Assembly: GCF_016917355.1 (NCBI RefSeq)
Contig: NZ_CP070304.1
Span: 1,178,001 to 1,242,000, forward strand
DNA: 64,000 nucleotides
Direction of reading: 5' to 3'
From: Glaciimonas sp. PAMC28666
Lineage (GTDB): Bacteria; Pseudomonadota; Gammaproteobacteria; Burkholderiales; Burkholderiaceae_D
The notes under the pieces are model-generated. The model made no database searches. It had not been told where the DNA came from and saw only the letters and a list, made by a program, of their open reading frames with translations. Every line of letters starts with the position of its first letter. The first letter of the stretch is position 1. The position numbers and the translations under genes were made by a program. Positions 27,631 to 37,476 of the stretch are shown piece after piece.

Positions 27631-28776
27631 ATGCAGATCAAGACCAAAATGATTCCGTTAGTTGGCGCTATTGCGTTGGCACTTGCTGGCTCGGTATTCG
27701 CACAAGAAGAGGTTGTAACAATCGGTCACGTTGGCCCGCTCACCGGTCCTAACGCTCACATTGGTAAAGACAATGAAAACGGCGCCAAAATGGCGATCGA
27801 TGAGCTGAATGCCAAAGGCACCATGATCGGCGGCAAAAAAGTTAAATTCGTATTGGATGGTGAAGATGACGCATCCGATCCTAAGCTCGCTACAACCGTT
27901 GCGCAGAAATTAGTCGATTCGCACGTTAATGGCGTTATCGGTCACATGAACTCCGGCACCACAATCCCGGCATCGAAGATTTATTTCGACGCTGGTATTC
28001 CACAGATTTCACCATCTGCGACTAACCCAAAATACACACAACAAGGCTTTAACACTGCGTTCCGTGTTGTAGCCAACGATGGTCAATTGGGCGGTACTTT
28101 AGGTCGTTACGCTGTCGAAAAACTGCACGCCAAAAACATTGCAGTCATCGATGACCGTACTGCCTATGGTCAAGGCGTTGCAGAAGAGTTCTCCAAAGGT
28201 GCTAAAAAAGACGGCGCTGTAATCGTTTCTACGCAGTTCACCAACGACAAGGCAACCGACTTTAACGCAATTCTGACTTCAATCAAAGCCAAAAAACCGG
28301 ACTTGATTTTCTTCGGTGGTATGGATGCCGTCGGTGGCCCGATGTTGCGTCAGATGAAGCAACTTGGTATTCAAGCTAAATTCATGGGCGGTGATGGCCT
28401 GTGTACAACTGAGTTAGCCAAATTGGCCGGCGAAGGCCTGGCAGATGACCAGGTCGTCTGCGCCGAAGCCGGTGGTGTTCCGGATGCTGGTAAAAAAGCG
28501 CTGGAAGACTTCAAAGTCGCTTACCAAAAGAAATTCAATCAAGAAGTCGTGATCTACGCACCGTATGTCTACGATGCTTTGATGACGATGGTTGAAGCGA
28601 TGCAGCAAGCCAAGTCAGCTGATCCGAAAAAATATTTGCCTTTCCTGGCTAAGATCCATCACAAGGGTGTAACCGGCAATATCGCTTTTGATGCAAAAGG
28701 CGATATCAAAGACGGCTCACTGACTTTGTACACTTACAAAGGCGGCGTACGTACGTTGCTGGCAGTGACTAAGTAA
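27631..28776 (+). CDS. Branched-chain amino-acid ABC transporter binding protein (LivK-like), copy 1
   Basis: A periplasmic solute-binding protein of 381 aa. The signal peptide is cleaved after GSVFA (about residue 25). The mature part has the type I periplasmic-binding fold typical of LivJ/LivK (VTIGHVGPLTGPNAHIGKD, the IPQISPSATNPKY hinge and DDRTAYGQGVAEEF). It delivers Leu/Ile/Val or a related amino acid to a Liv-type permease that is not encoded in this window. AGGAGAGAAATTC gives a strong start. A close paralogue lies 1.8 kb downstream. Divergent Lrp-family control is plausible. Confidence 0.93.
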   Translation: MQIKTKMIPLVGAIALALAGSVFAQEEVVTIGHVGPLTGPNAHIGKDNENGAKMAIDELNAKGTMIGGKKVKFVLDGEDDASDPKLATTVAQKLVDSHVNGVIGHMNSGTTIPASKIYFDAGIPQISPSATNPKYTQQGFNTAFRVVANDGQLGGTLGRYAVEKLHAKNIAVIDDRTAYGQGVAEEFSKGAKKDGAVIVSTQFTNDKATDFNAILTSIKAKKPDLIFFGGMDAVGGPMLRQMKQLGIQAKFMGGDGLCTTELAKLAGEGLADDQVVCAEAGGVPDAGKKALEDFKVAYQKKFNQEVVIYAPYVYDALMTMVEAMQQAKSADPKKYLPFLAKIHHKGVTGNIAFDAKGDIKDGSLTLYTYKGGVRTLLAVTK

Positions 28777-28908
28777 TTAGTTGGCATCGAGAATTTCGGG
28801 CGTTGGTTTTAAGTGCTATGCGCAGTTCAGCGCTAATCGTATAAATCGTTTTATTGATTTAACGATGGCACATTTAACCAACGACTGAAAGATCAAAGTA
28901 AGACTAAC

Positions 28909-28944
28909 AAAAACGCTCCGGCCTTCATGCCGGGGCGTTTTTTT
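28909..28944 (+). terminator. Intrinsic terminator after binding-protein copy 1
   Basis: AAACGCTCCGGC pairs with GCCGGGGCGTTT around a 6-nt loop and is followed by a run of T. It is about 130 nt after the stop codon. Confidence 0.9.
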
Positions 28945-29472
28945 GTTTGGCTGGCAGGTTTTTCACATTATTTGTCTTCTGGCATTCCTCTAGCGACGTT
29001 TCGCCGGTTTTATTGCACTTAACGTAATACCGGCTCCGTCGTTTCGTGCTTAGACTACATATCCATTTTTTGCTTCTGATGATTTCCAGAATTAAAAAAA
29101 ACTCCTAAGCATGACACTTAAGAGCTACGAAAATTTGCTTGAACCCACTTTGAATCTGACCGTATTTAGTCTTCCAATCATCTGAGCCGTTGTCATGTCA
29201 AAGGAAACCGGAGGCCAATCTTCGTCAATTCCAAAAACATTCTATTTAAAAATTGACGCTCACGACTCTACAAAATATGCCGATCGTTTTCCGGATTTAC
29301 CAAAATTGGCACACTTTTTTTCTTAATCACTCGAACCAAGCAGTCAAATTGAATTGATACCGCTCCTGAGTGCTAAACCGGCTATCTTGATGAATCATCA
29401 TAACTGGAAGGCCTACGATAGCCGAAGATTATGTCTGGCTTTACATGGCGCAAAAAAATTAATTTTCGACTA
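28945..29472. other. AT-rich gap before the pilin gene
   Basis: I see no supported gene. A 43-codon open frame at 29194-29325 on the plus strand (MSKETGGQSSSIPKTFYLKI at its start) lacks a ribosome binding site and is not recognised. The stretch is more AT-rich than its neighbours. Confidence 0.35.
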
Positions 29473-29946
29473 TTACGATGCGTTACCCGATACCTTTTCA
29501 AGAGCAGTACAAAGAGGCGGCGTGTCTCCCTGCGCCTTTAAACATAGGCTTGCGTCATTATCCCAAATCACAGCATTTGCGGTTAGCGTCGGCTTCAAAA
29601 TTAGTGTCGAAAGGACATTCGTGGTCTTGGTTGGGGTCACCGTGATCACCCCTTCCGTGACTGTAACGGAAGCGACATGAGGTGTCGGCTTAGTCATATT
29701 GGGGGGAACCCCATTTTGTTCCGCACCGCATTTTTTCAAGTCTGAAGTCATTTGCAAACACATACCGATAGCGAGCTGGTAAGGCGACGCCATCGCATAT
29801 GTTTCGGAGAATTTAGCCTTTAACATATAGTTTTGATAGGCGGGCAATGCGACAGCAGCCAAAATTCCAATAATCGCCACCACAATCATCAACTCGATAA
29901 GTGTGAAACCCTTTTGTACCTGACGTTTATATTGAGAAAATTTCAT
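29473..29946 (-). CDS. Type IV pilin (PilA-like major or minor pilin)
   Basis: A prepilin with a short basic leader and the peptidase site KG/FTLIELM, in which F is residue 1 and E is residue 5 of the mature protein. The hydrophobic assembly helix follows ([21 protein letters not shown]). The globular part has two Cys pairs; the C-terminal pair ([15 protein letters not shown]) would form the D-loop disulfide. The frame opens at 29970, but GGGAG supports ATG 29946, giving 157 aa. The gene stands alone, with no pil assembly genes nearby, and points leftwards between two paralogous binding-protein genes. Confidence 0.92.
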   Translation of the reverse strand: MKFSQYKRQVQKGFTLIELMIVVAIIGILAAVALPAYQNYMLKAKFSETYAMASPYQLAIGMCLQMTSDLKKCGAEQNGVPPNMTKPTPHVASVTVTEGVITVTPTKTTNVLSTLILKPTLTANAVIWDNDASLCLKAQGDTPPLCTALEKVSGNAS

Positions 29947-30592
29947 GCGTAGACTCCCTGTTGTCTGCACACCCGAAAAGCGGCGCGCTGTTCGCGATCG
30001 AACTATTGACTATTTAAAATTATTAGAATAAATCCGCATCAGCGTACTGCGATGATTTACGAGCGCTATTTGCCAGATGTGACACCAAATAGTGATTTAA
30101 CTATATAGGCAATACATTGCGCATTTCCATGTCGCTCGGGTCATTTAGGTAAATTCCTTAATCTCGATGTCGCGTGCGTACATTCTTGAACCCTAATACC
30201 AAAAGCCTTGTCGCGTGGGCTTCTTCCAACAAATTTTTCAGGAGGCGAACCGCCCCAGAAAAGAAAAATTCAGTAAAAAAAACTCCGAAAATATTTCGCC
30301 AAATCTGACCGCAGACTAACAATCCGACGTTTGAAAATTCATAGATGCAACCATGCTCGCCTTACTCCAAGCCACGAAAATTCCGCATGTGCTTTCCCCA
30401 ATTTCATTACGCCGAACCATATTTTTGAGCCGCATGTCTCACCTCTTTTCTTCCCCACGGTAAAAGCAATAATGAATTTCCGAAGCACCTCATTTACAAT
30501 ACCTCTCGCATGCAACATTTCGTGACGAGCACTCAGAGACGATTGCTTTGAAATGATTACCCTCAAATTTAAAATCCTTAGGAGGATCTACG
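29947..30592. other. Divergent promoter region of the pilin gene and binding-protein copy 2
   Basis: About 650 bp without a supported gene. It is AT-rich near 30000-30080, where a pilin promoter would lie. The right end carries the leader of the second binding-protein gene, with AGGAGGA directly before its GTG start. Confidence 0.35.
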
Positions 30593-31750
30593 GTGCCAGT
30601 TAACACAAACAACATGCCTTTGTCGGCCACCGCTTTGCTGACAGCTTCATTGGCTTTTTCCAGTGCAGCGTTTGCGCAAGAACAAATCGTTACGTTGGCG
30701 CAGGTTGGCCCGACTACCGGTCCCATCGCCTACGTCGGCAAGGATTTGCAAAACGGTGCGAACATGGCTGTAGAAGAACTGAATACCAAAGGCCTTAAGA
30801 TCGGCGGCAAGAAAATTAAATTTGTATTGATGACTGAAGATGATGGCGGCGATCCCAAGCAAGGTACGGCGGTAGCGCAAAAACTTGTGGATGCGAAGGT
30901 GCAAGGTGTCATCGGGCACCTGCAATCCGGCACCAGCATTCCAGCCTCAAAGATTTATTACGACGCGGGTATTCCTCAGATTTCACCAGGTACCACTAAT
31001 CCAAAATACACGCTTCAAGGCTATAACACGGCATTCAGGGTGGTTGCCAATGACGGTCAGTTAGCAGGCGCATTGGGGCGATATGCGGTCCAGACCTTAC
31101 ACGCCAGGAACATCGCCGTGATCGACGACCGCACGGCTTACGGTCAAGGTTTGGCGCAGGAATTTTCAAAGCGTGCGAAGGCGGCGGGGGCAAATATTGT
31201 GTCGACCCAATATACCAACGACAAGGCGACCGACTTCAGCGCGATTTTGACTGCAATCAAAGCCAAGAAGCCTGATGTGATTTTTTTCGGTGGCCTGGAT
31301 GCCGGTGCTGGTCCTATGTTGCGGCAGATGAAGCAATTGGGAATCACGGCAAAAATGATGGGTGGCGATGCAATCTGTACAACAGAACTCCCGAAGCTGG
31401 CCGGAGACGCGTTGTCTGACGATCAGGTTATATGTGCCGAGGCAGGTGGAGTTCCCGATGCTGGGCGACCTGCGCTAGATGCGTTTAAAACAGCCTTCAA
31501 GGCGCGCTACGGTCACGAGGTCGTGATCTATGCGGCGTACGCTTATGACGCGTTAATGACGATGGTAGATGCGATGCAAAAGGCTAACTCGACAGACCCT
31601 AAAATGTATTTGCCTGCATTGGCGAAGATCAACCATAAAGGCGTTACCGGTACGATTGCGTTCGATGCGCATGGCGACATGAAAAACGCCACGCTCACCT
31701 TGTATACATATAAAGCCGGACAACGGACTATTATCGGCGTGACCAAATAA
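30593..31750 (+). CDS. Branched-chain amino-acid ABC transporter binding protein (LivK-like), copy 2
   Basis: A 385-aa paralogue of the protein at 27631-28776. The two share long, nearly identical blocks in the mature part, for example NTAFRVVANDGQL, IAVIDDRTAYGQG and ICTTELPKLAG versus LCTTELAKLAG. The signal peptides differ and this copy starts at GTG, with AGGAGGA six nt upstream. Substitutions near the predicted ligand cleft (GPTTGPIAYVGKD versus GPLTGPNAHIGKD) suggest a somewhat different ligand. Again no permease genes are present, so both copies must share a transporter encoded elsewhere. Confidence 0.92.
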   Translation: MPVNTNNMPLSATALLTASLAFSSAAFAQEQIVTLAQVGPTTGPIAYVGKDLQNGANMAVEELNTKGLKIGGKKIKFVLMTEDDGGDPKQGTAVAQKLVDAKVQGVIGHLQSGTSIPASKIYYDAGIPQISPGTTNPKYTLQGYNTAFRVVANDGQLAGALGRYAVQTLHARNIAVIDDRTAYGQGLAQEFSKRAKAAGANIVSTQYTNDKATDFSAILTAIKAKKPDVIFFGGLDAGAGPMLRQMKQLGITAKMMGGDAICTTELPKLAGDALSDDQVICAEAGGVPDAGRPALDAFKTAFKARYGHEVVIYAAYAYDALMTMVDAMQKANSTDPKMYLPALAKINHKGVTGTIAFDAHGDMKNATLTLYTYKAGQRTIIGVTK

Positions 31751-31819
31751 TCCAATACGCACTTTAGTTCGGTGGAACTGGCGGGCTGATGGTTCAGCTT
31801 TGATCGGTCCAACTTTGGC

Positions 31820-31840
31820 CATCCTTCCAGCGGAAGGATG
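31820..31840. repeat. Perfect 9-bp hairpin after binding-protein copy 2
   Basis: CATCCTTCC and GGAAGGATG enclose a 3-nt loop. It lies 14 nt upstream of the terminator and may protect the 3' end of the transcript. Confidence 0.6.
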
Positions 31841-31853
31841 AGGAATTATCTCG

Positions 31854-31885
31854 AAAAAAAAGGTACTCATCGGAGTACCTTTTTT
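31854..31885. terminator. Bidirectional terminator between copy 2 and the cytochrome gene
   Basis: AAAAAGGTACTC and GAGTACCTTTTTT form a 12-bp stem with an ATCG loop, and have A and T runs on either side. It lies between convergent genes. Confidence 0.9.
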
Positions 31886-31968
31886 ACCATTCGTTATGAG
31901 CGCTATTTAAGCGTTTTCGATTTGGCAACGAACGCTTATCAAACTTTTGCCGACCGCATATTTCCCAT

Positions 31969-32280
31969 TTATTTCAGCGATAAAATCCACTTAACCAACG
32001 TGTGCGCTTCCGCATCGCTGACCTGGGCGTTGGCGGGCATTGGTATTTGCCCCCACACGCCGGATCCACCCTTCAATACTTTTTGCACCAGTTTATCTTC
32101 TGCATCGCTTTGCCCGTCGTACTTTTTGGCCACGTCTTTAAACGCAGGACCGACAACTTTATTGCCAATCGAGTGACAGGCCATACAGTTTTTGGCTCTG
32201 GCGAGATCTGCATTTGCCATTGCACTACCGGATACTAAAAAGGCGAATACGCCACCCATCAACAAACACCGCTTCATCAT
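31969..32280 (-). CDS. Class I cytochrome c (c551/c552-like)
   Basis: A periplasmic single-heme cytochrome of 103 aa. The signal peptide ends at SGSAMA. The heme attachment site CMACH follows shortly after in LARAKNCMACHSIGNKVVGP, and the axial Met ligand lies in IPMPANAQVSDAE. The size and motif order match the small electron carriers c551/c552. The frame extends to 32337, but the ATG at 32280 has GGAGAA upstream and starts a proper signal peptide. It stands alone, convergent with the binding-protein gene. Confidence 0.92.
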   Translation of the reverse strand: MMKRCLLMGGVFAFLVSGSAMANADLARAKNCMACHSIGNKVVGPAFKDVAKKYDGQSDAEDKLVQKVLKGGSGVWGQIPMPANAQVSDAEAHTLVKWILSLK

Positions 32281-32589
32281 TACTTCTCCGAATAAATTAC
32301 TGCATTGCCCTGGATCAATAGAACAGAATTGTCTCACAGTCCTGCTATGACGGTAACGATCATGGTCGGCAATACAGAGAAAGTTCGAGGGAACTTCAAG
32401 GGAGATTCAGTTCGCGCGATTCTCCGCATCGATTCTTCACCGCTAACGTTCATCTCTGACGTATGCGGATACGTAAGAAATCGTCCCCTCATTTTACTAA
32501 GCAGCAGCCACCCATCGATTTCCATCCGGACGCATACGTTATTCGGCCTGGACCGATCCTTCGATCGGCCCCTACCATCGACACGTAGA

Positions 32590-33906
32590 TTAGTCCTCGT
32601 GCCGCAGATAGCCTTCCGTGCCAGGATCGCGCATGCGTATCGCAACGATCATCGCAATCGCGCACAAGACGGTGACATACCAATAGAAGGTTGATTCCAT
32701 TCCAATCGATTTAAGTTTTAACGCCACGAATTCGGCCGAACCGCCGAATACGGCATTGCCCAGCGCGTAGGATAGACCCACTCCCAACGCCCGCACTTCC
32801 GGCGGAAACATCTCCGCTTTGATCAGGCCACTGATCGAGGTATATAAGCTGACCACTGCCAACGCCAATATCACCAATCCAAAGGCTGCATAAGGATTAC
32901 TGACATCAGCTAACGCATGCAAGATTGGCACTGTGCTGAGCGTCGCCAGTGCGCCAAACCAGATCATTGAGGTACGACGTCCGATTCTGTCCGACAACGC
33001 GCCGAACAAAGGTTGCATCAACATGTAGACCAATAAAGCGGCCGTCATGACCGCGCTCGCGGTTTTGGCGCTCATGCCTGCGGTGTTGACCAGATACTTT
33101 TGCATATAGGTCGTGAAGGTGTAAAAAATCAACGACCCGCCGGCGGTGAAGCCAATCACCGTCATAAACGCGACCTTATGCTTCATCAGACCGGCGATGG
33201 TCCCTGCGTCCTTGTTTTTGCGTGAGTCTTTAGTCGACGTCTCGTTTAACGAACGACGCAAATATAGCGCCACGACGGCGGCGCCGGCTCCAATCACAAA
33301 TGGAATGCGCCAGCCCCAGTCTTTAAGTTGTTCTGTCGTCAGCAACTGCTGCAGAATAACCAAAACGAGCACCGCCAGTAATTGACCACCGATCAATGTC
33401 ACATACTGGAAGGACGCGTAAAATCCACGCTGTCCTTTCAGGGCAACTTCGCTCATATAGGTAGCGCTGGTACCGTACTCGCCACCCACCGACAAGCCCT
33501 GCAGCAAACGCGCAAATAATAGCAACGCGGGCGCGGCGGCACCGATGGTGGCATAGGTTGGCAGGAACGCGATCAGGAGGGAGCCTGCGCACATCATCAA
33601 TACCGAAGTCATCATTGATGTCTTACGCCCCCGTTTGTCGGCGAGACGACCGAAAATGTAGCCGCCAATAGGCCGCATCAAAAATCCGGCAGCAAATACA
33701 CCTGCGGTATTCAATAATTGCGTCGTGGGATTGTCGCTGGGAAAAAAAGCAGGCGCGAAATAAATTGCGCAAAATGAATACACATAAAAATCAAACCATT
33801 CAACGAGATTGCCGGATGAGGCACCCACAATCGCGAAAACACGTTTGCGGCGATCTGCTGCGGGTGAAAGTACTTCCTGTGCTATAGATGTCATCTTATC
33901 TTTCAT
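32590..33906 (-). CDS. MFS transporter of the metabolite:H+ symporter family
   Basis: A 12-helix inner-membrane carrier of 438 aa. The MHS-type signatures are present: [14 protein letters not shown] in helix 1, the loop 2-3 motif [34 protein letters not shown] in helix 4, and the repeat [13 protein letters not shown] in the second half. Relatives (KgtP, ProP, ShiA) import dicarboxylates, osmolytes or shikimate with protons. The substrate here is unknown. The frame starts at a TTG (33915); I prefer ATG 33906. It stands alone. Confidence 0.9.
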   Translation of the reverse strand: MKDKMTSIAQEVLSPAADRRKRVFAIVGASSGNLVEWFDFYVYSFCAIYFAPAFFPSDNPTTQLLNTAGVFAAGFLMRPIGGYIFGRLADKRGRKTSMMTSVLMMCAGSLLIAFLPTYATIGAAAPALLLFARLLQGLSVGGEYGTSATYMSEVALKGQRGFYASFQYVTLIGGQLLAVLVLVILQQLLTTEQLKDWGWRIPFVIGAGAAVVALYLRRSLNETSTKDSRKNKDAGTIAGLMKHKVAFMTVIGFTAGGSLIFYTFTTYMQKYLVNTAGMSAKTASAVMTAALLVYMLMQPLFGALSDRIGRRTSMIWFGALATLSTVPILHALADVSNPYAAFGLVILALAVVSLYTSISGLIKAEMFPPEVRALGVGLSYALGNAVFGGSAEFVALKLKSIGMESTFYWYVTVLCAIAMIVAIRMRDPGTEGYLRHED

Positions 33907-34279
33907 TAAGTGCAACTTTTTATATGCTGTATCGCCCCACGTCTCATAGAAGCCTGCGAGGACTAGCTATCAATTTTAAGGTTTATCGCATGCATTGTAG
34001 GACAAACAACTGACCGGATGCTATTCAATATTTTTTTGCGTGGTTGGTGCGTTGGCAAAAATGAACTTCAACGTATCGGACGACTCCAAACTTTCACAAA
34101 TAACTATTCGCCGGCCGCTGTTACGCCGCTCCCATTGAGCCGATCTTGTTTTGGCGACCAGGGAGATTGGCAGGTTGGCCGGTAATCGTCACGGTACAAA
34201 TACCCTCTTTTTATTCAAGACTTGTGTAAGATCAAATAATTATAAGAGCAGGTGCCGATCATGCACGATGGAGATAACG
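33907..34279. other. Gap between the symporter gene and the SecD-motif protein gene
   Basis: I see no supported gene in this stretch. It should hold the divergent promoters of both neighbours. Confidence 0.35.
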
Positions 34280-35005
34280 ATGTATAAGCGGTGCAATCTC
34301 AGGTTAATAATACTTTCATTGAGCACGTTTTTTGTGTTTTCTGCCCAGGCAGCTGAAATCGATTTTTCATCAGATCAAGACTTCGCAGAAATCAACCTCA
34401 ACATAAGAGACCAGGCACAGGAGGACTCGGAATTTGTAGCCCTTAGTGTGAAACTCACTCCCGTTGCACTGTACCGCCTTGCGGATATTACCCGCAACGC
34501 GCCGCATGAAGACCTGACAATCAGTCTGGATGGTAACGTCATCAGTACGATTAAAATAAACGGGGTAATTAAAAGCCCCCATCTCAAGCTGAGCTTAACC
34601 CGTAAGATGGCTCGCGATGTCTTCCCGAGTCTTCTCGCAACGCCGGTGTCTTCGGTTTCCCTGTCGGGCTTCTCGATGCCCCAGTGGGCACAAGGAACGT
34701 GGACAGAAAGTCTTTCTCCAGAGGTGCCGAATATAAATTACGCCACCGACGAAGTTCTTTCCGTTTCCAGTAAGACCTTAAATGCATCGACCTGCAAGCG
34801 GGCCAATCACACCATTGTCGCCACGAACGATTCAGTCGTTGAATTACGCATTGATCGGCGCAATAAATGCGTGCTTGATGACATACCGGTTAGCAAAGTT
34901 ATTCTCACGAGAACCACCGAACCCGCACGCATCGTGATTTCTTTATATGCGATAGGCAGCGATTTTAGCGGGCCTCCAACCAAAGAGAATACTTATCGCC
35001 GCTGA
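34280..35005 (+). CDS. Secreted protein with a SecD P1-head-like segment
   Basis: The 241-aa product has a signal peptide ending in FSAQA (about residue 23). Residues about 50-110 (VKLTPVALYRLADITRN, then LTISLDGNVISTIKINGVI) follow the pattern of the SecD/SecDF P1 head subdomain, where an alpha/beta fold ends in an LDG-x-V-x-S motif. There are no membrane segments, so it is not SecD itself but a free periplasmic protein with that fold. The C-terminal half is unrecognised and has a Cys pair (STCKRANH and NKCVLDD). GGAG lies six nt before this ATG, although the frame opens at 34151. Confidence 0.6.
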   Translation: MYKRCNLRLIILSLSTFFVFSAQAAEIDFSSDQDFAEINLNIRDQAQEDSEFVALSVKLTPVALYRLADITRNAPHEDLTISLDGNVISTIKINGVIKSPHLKLSLTRKMARDVFPSLLATPVSSVSLSGFSMPQWAQGTWTESLSPEVPNINYATDEVLSVSSKTLNASTCKRANHTIVATNDSVVELRIDRRNKCVLDDIPVSKVILTRTTEPARIVISLYAIGSDFSGPPTKENTYRR

Positions 35006-35219
35006 TGACGATCCTCTGGGCAGTTCGCTGGAAGTCCATTGTTCAGACATCAATTATTAAGATTGCCGAACAGCAATACTCGATAGTAATATGAAGATCG
35101 ACGCTACAGCATCGACTATTGTAGTGAGACTCACGTTGGTGTCTTCCACCAGAAAATGTCTTCTACATTGTGGCCTATCAGGCCACCCTCCGATCAATCT
35201 TACAAAGGATCCCTCAATC

Positions 35220-37307
35220 GTGAACCGTATTATGACTAGAACTCTCATTGCCGCAGCAGCTCTGACGATGATTTCCGGCACTGGCAATGCTGCAGACGCT
35301 TCACAAACATCCCACTACGCAACTACCATGCAAACCGCGATTAACCCCTTAACGTCTGGCATCGATATGCAGAACGCCGATACGGCGGTGCGGCCTCAGG
35401 ATGATTTCTATAACTACGTCAACGGAACATGGTTGAAAAAGACGGAGATACCCGCTGACAAATCGTCGTGGGGGTCTTTTTATGAATTACGTGAGAACTC
35501 CTTAAATGAATTACGGACCATCGTCGATTCCGTCAGCAAAGATACAGCCGTGAAGCCCGGCACAAACGAACAAAAAATTGCGGACGTGTACGCCAGTTAC
35601 ATGGACGAACCGACGCTGGACACCCTGGGCGTTACACCATTAAACAGCCAATTTGCGCTAATTGATGCGCTGCAAGATAAAAAACAGGTCGCTGGCATGA
35701 TTGCCTATTTATCCCGCATAGGCGTCAAAGTCCCTTACGACATCGGCGTTCACCAGGATGCCAAGGATTCGACCAAGGTGATTGTTGACCTCGGTCAAAG
35801 TGGCTTGGGGCTGCCGGATCGGGATTACTATCTCAAGGATGATGACGTCAAGCTAAAAGAGGCACGCACCAAATATCTTGCGCACATAGAGAAGATGCTG
35901 ACGCTGGCTGGCGATAAAGCCGCGGCACACAATGCTTCAAGCGTCCTTACCCTCGAAACCGCATTAGCAAAAATACAGTGGACCAAGGTCCAAAATCGCG
36001 ATCCGGTCAAAACGTATAACAAAGTGGAATTAAATCAGCTGGCAACGTTAGCGCCGCATAACAATTGGAACAGCTATCTCACGGAAGCCGGACTGAAAGA
36101 CAAAATTTCTTACGTCGTCGTCAGTCAGCCGAGCTACATTGAAGGTTTCGATCAGGTGCTGGAAACGACCTCTCTGGACGCGTGGAAGGCCTATTTTAAA
36201 TGGCACGTCTTAAGTAGATTTTCCTCCGCATTGTCCAAGCCCTACGTGGACGAAAACTTTGCGTTTTATGGAAGCGTATTGCGCGGTGTACCGCAGAACG
36301 AGCCACGCTGGAAGCGCGGCGTAAAAATGGTGGAGGATACCGTTGGTGAAGGTTTGGGCGAATTATACGTTGCCCAATACTTCCCACCAGAGAATAAAGC
36401 ACGCATGGAAATGCTGGTCAGTAATCTGATCGCGGCCTATAGAGAAAGTATCCACACGCTGGATTGGATGGGACCGGCCACCAAACAACAAGCGGAGAAA
36501 AAGCTAAACACGCTCATGACCAAAATCGGCTATCCAAATAAATGGCGTGACTATTCCACACTGACGATCAAGAAAAATGATCTGGTCGGCAATATTATTC
36601 GCGCTAACGAGTTTGAATATCAACGCAATATCAACAAATTAGGCAAACCGGTTGATCGCGATGAATGGGGCATGACGCCACAAACCGTCAACGCTTATTA
36701 CAATCCGGAATTGAATGAGGTGGTGTTTCCTGCTGCTATCTTACAGCCGCCATTTTTCAACGCCAAAGCTGACGATGCGGTCAATTACGGCGGTATAGGT
36801 GCTGTAATTGGACACGAAATCAGCCATGGTTTTGATGATCAGGGCAGTCAATACGACGAGGTCGGCAATCTGCGCGATTGGTGGACCAAAGACGATCACG
36901 AAAAATTCGCAGTCAAAACCAAAGCATTGGTTGCCCAATACAGCGCTTATAGTCCGGTTCCTGGATATAAACTCAATGGCGAACTGACCTTGGGCGAAAA
37001 CATCGCGGACAATTCGGGGTTGACCATCGCCTATAAGGCATATCAATTGTCCTTGGCTGGAAAGGCCGCACCAGTGATCGACGGGATGACCGGCAATCAA
37101 CGTTTTTACCTTGGCTGGGCGCAGGTCTGGCGCGGCAAGGTACGCGATGCGCAAGCAATCGTGTATGTAAAAACCGACCCGCACTCTCCCCCACAATTCC
37201 GCGGCAACGGCACGCTCGAAAACCAACCGGGCTTCTACAGCGCGTTTGACGTCAAACCGGGTGACAAGATGTATCTGGCTCCAGGGCAACGCGTGATTAT
37301 GTGGTGA
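35220..37307 (+). CDS. M13-family zinc metallopeptidase (PepO/neprilysin-like)
   Basis: An exported endopeptidase for peptides. From GTG 35220 the product is 695 aa, with a signal peptide (TRTLIAAAALTMISGTGNA) before the mature N-terminus. It has the M13 zinc site VIGHEISHGFDDQG (H532, E533, H536), the third ligand in GENIADNSG (E593, D597), the substrate-site NAYYNPELNEVVFPAAIL, and a near-terminal HSPPQFRGNG. AAAGGA lies ten nt before the GTG; the ATG at 35232 is an alternative. The frame runs back to 35091, which would spoil the signal peptide. Confidence 0.93.
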   Translation: MNRIMTRTLIAAAALTMISGTGNAADASQTSHYATTMQTAINPLTSGIDMQNADTAVRPQDDFYNYVNGTWLKKTEIPADKSSWGSFYELRENSLNELRTIVDSVSKDTAVKPGTNEQKIADVYASYMDEPTLDTLGVTPLNSQFALIDALQDKKQVAGMIAYLSRIGVKVPYDIGVHQDAKDSTKVIVDLGQSGLGLPDRDYYLKDDDVKLKEARTKYLAHIEKMLTLAGDKAAAHNASSVLTLETALAKIQWTKVQNRDPVKTYNKVELNQLATLAPHNNWNSYLTEAGLKDKISYVVVSQPSYIEGFDQVLETTSLDAWKAYFKWHVLSRFSSALSKPYVDENFAFYGSVLRGVPQNEPRWKRGVKMVEDTVGEGLGELYVAQYFPPENKARMEMLVSNLIAAYRESIHTLDWMGPATKQQAEKKLNTLMTKIGYPNKWRDYSTLTIKKNDLVGNIIRANEFEYQRNINKLGKPVDRDEWGMTPQTVNAYYNPELNEVVFPAAILQPPFFNAKADDAVNYGGIGAVIGHEISHGFDDQGSQYDEVGNLRDWWTKDDHEKFAVKTKALVAQYSAYSPVPGYKLNGELTLGENIADNSGLTIAYKAYQLSLAGKAAPVIDGMTGNQRFYLGWAQVWRGKVRDAQAIVYVKTDPHSPPQFRGNGTLENQPGFYSAFDVKPGDKMYLAPGQRVIMW

Positions 37308-37336
37308 TGAAAATCAAATAAAAATGCTATAAATAA

Positions 37337-37376
37337 ACTGCTGATGGCGGCCAGTAAGCGTCAGGCCATCAGCAGT
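37337..37376 (+). terminator. Long hairpin after the M13 peptidase gene
   Basis: ACTGCTGATGGC and GCCATCAGCAGT form a perfect 12-bp stem with a 16-nt loop, 30 nt after the stop codon. There is no T run, so it may act as a Rho-linked or mRNA-stabilising hairpin rather than a classic terminator. Confidence 0.5.
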
Positions 37377-37476
37377 CGACGCTATTTCGCGTGTGCGCCT
37401 GCGGAAAAGCAAAAGTAAATCCTGGCAAACACGGCCTTAAGATGAACCCCAACAATGAAGCAATTAAGCCACCCAG

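Noticed and set aside
29194-29325. 43-codon open frame between the terminator and the pilin gene
   Set aside because: No ribosome binding site and no family recognised; the length is near what chance would give in an AT-rich gap.
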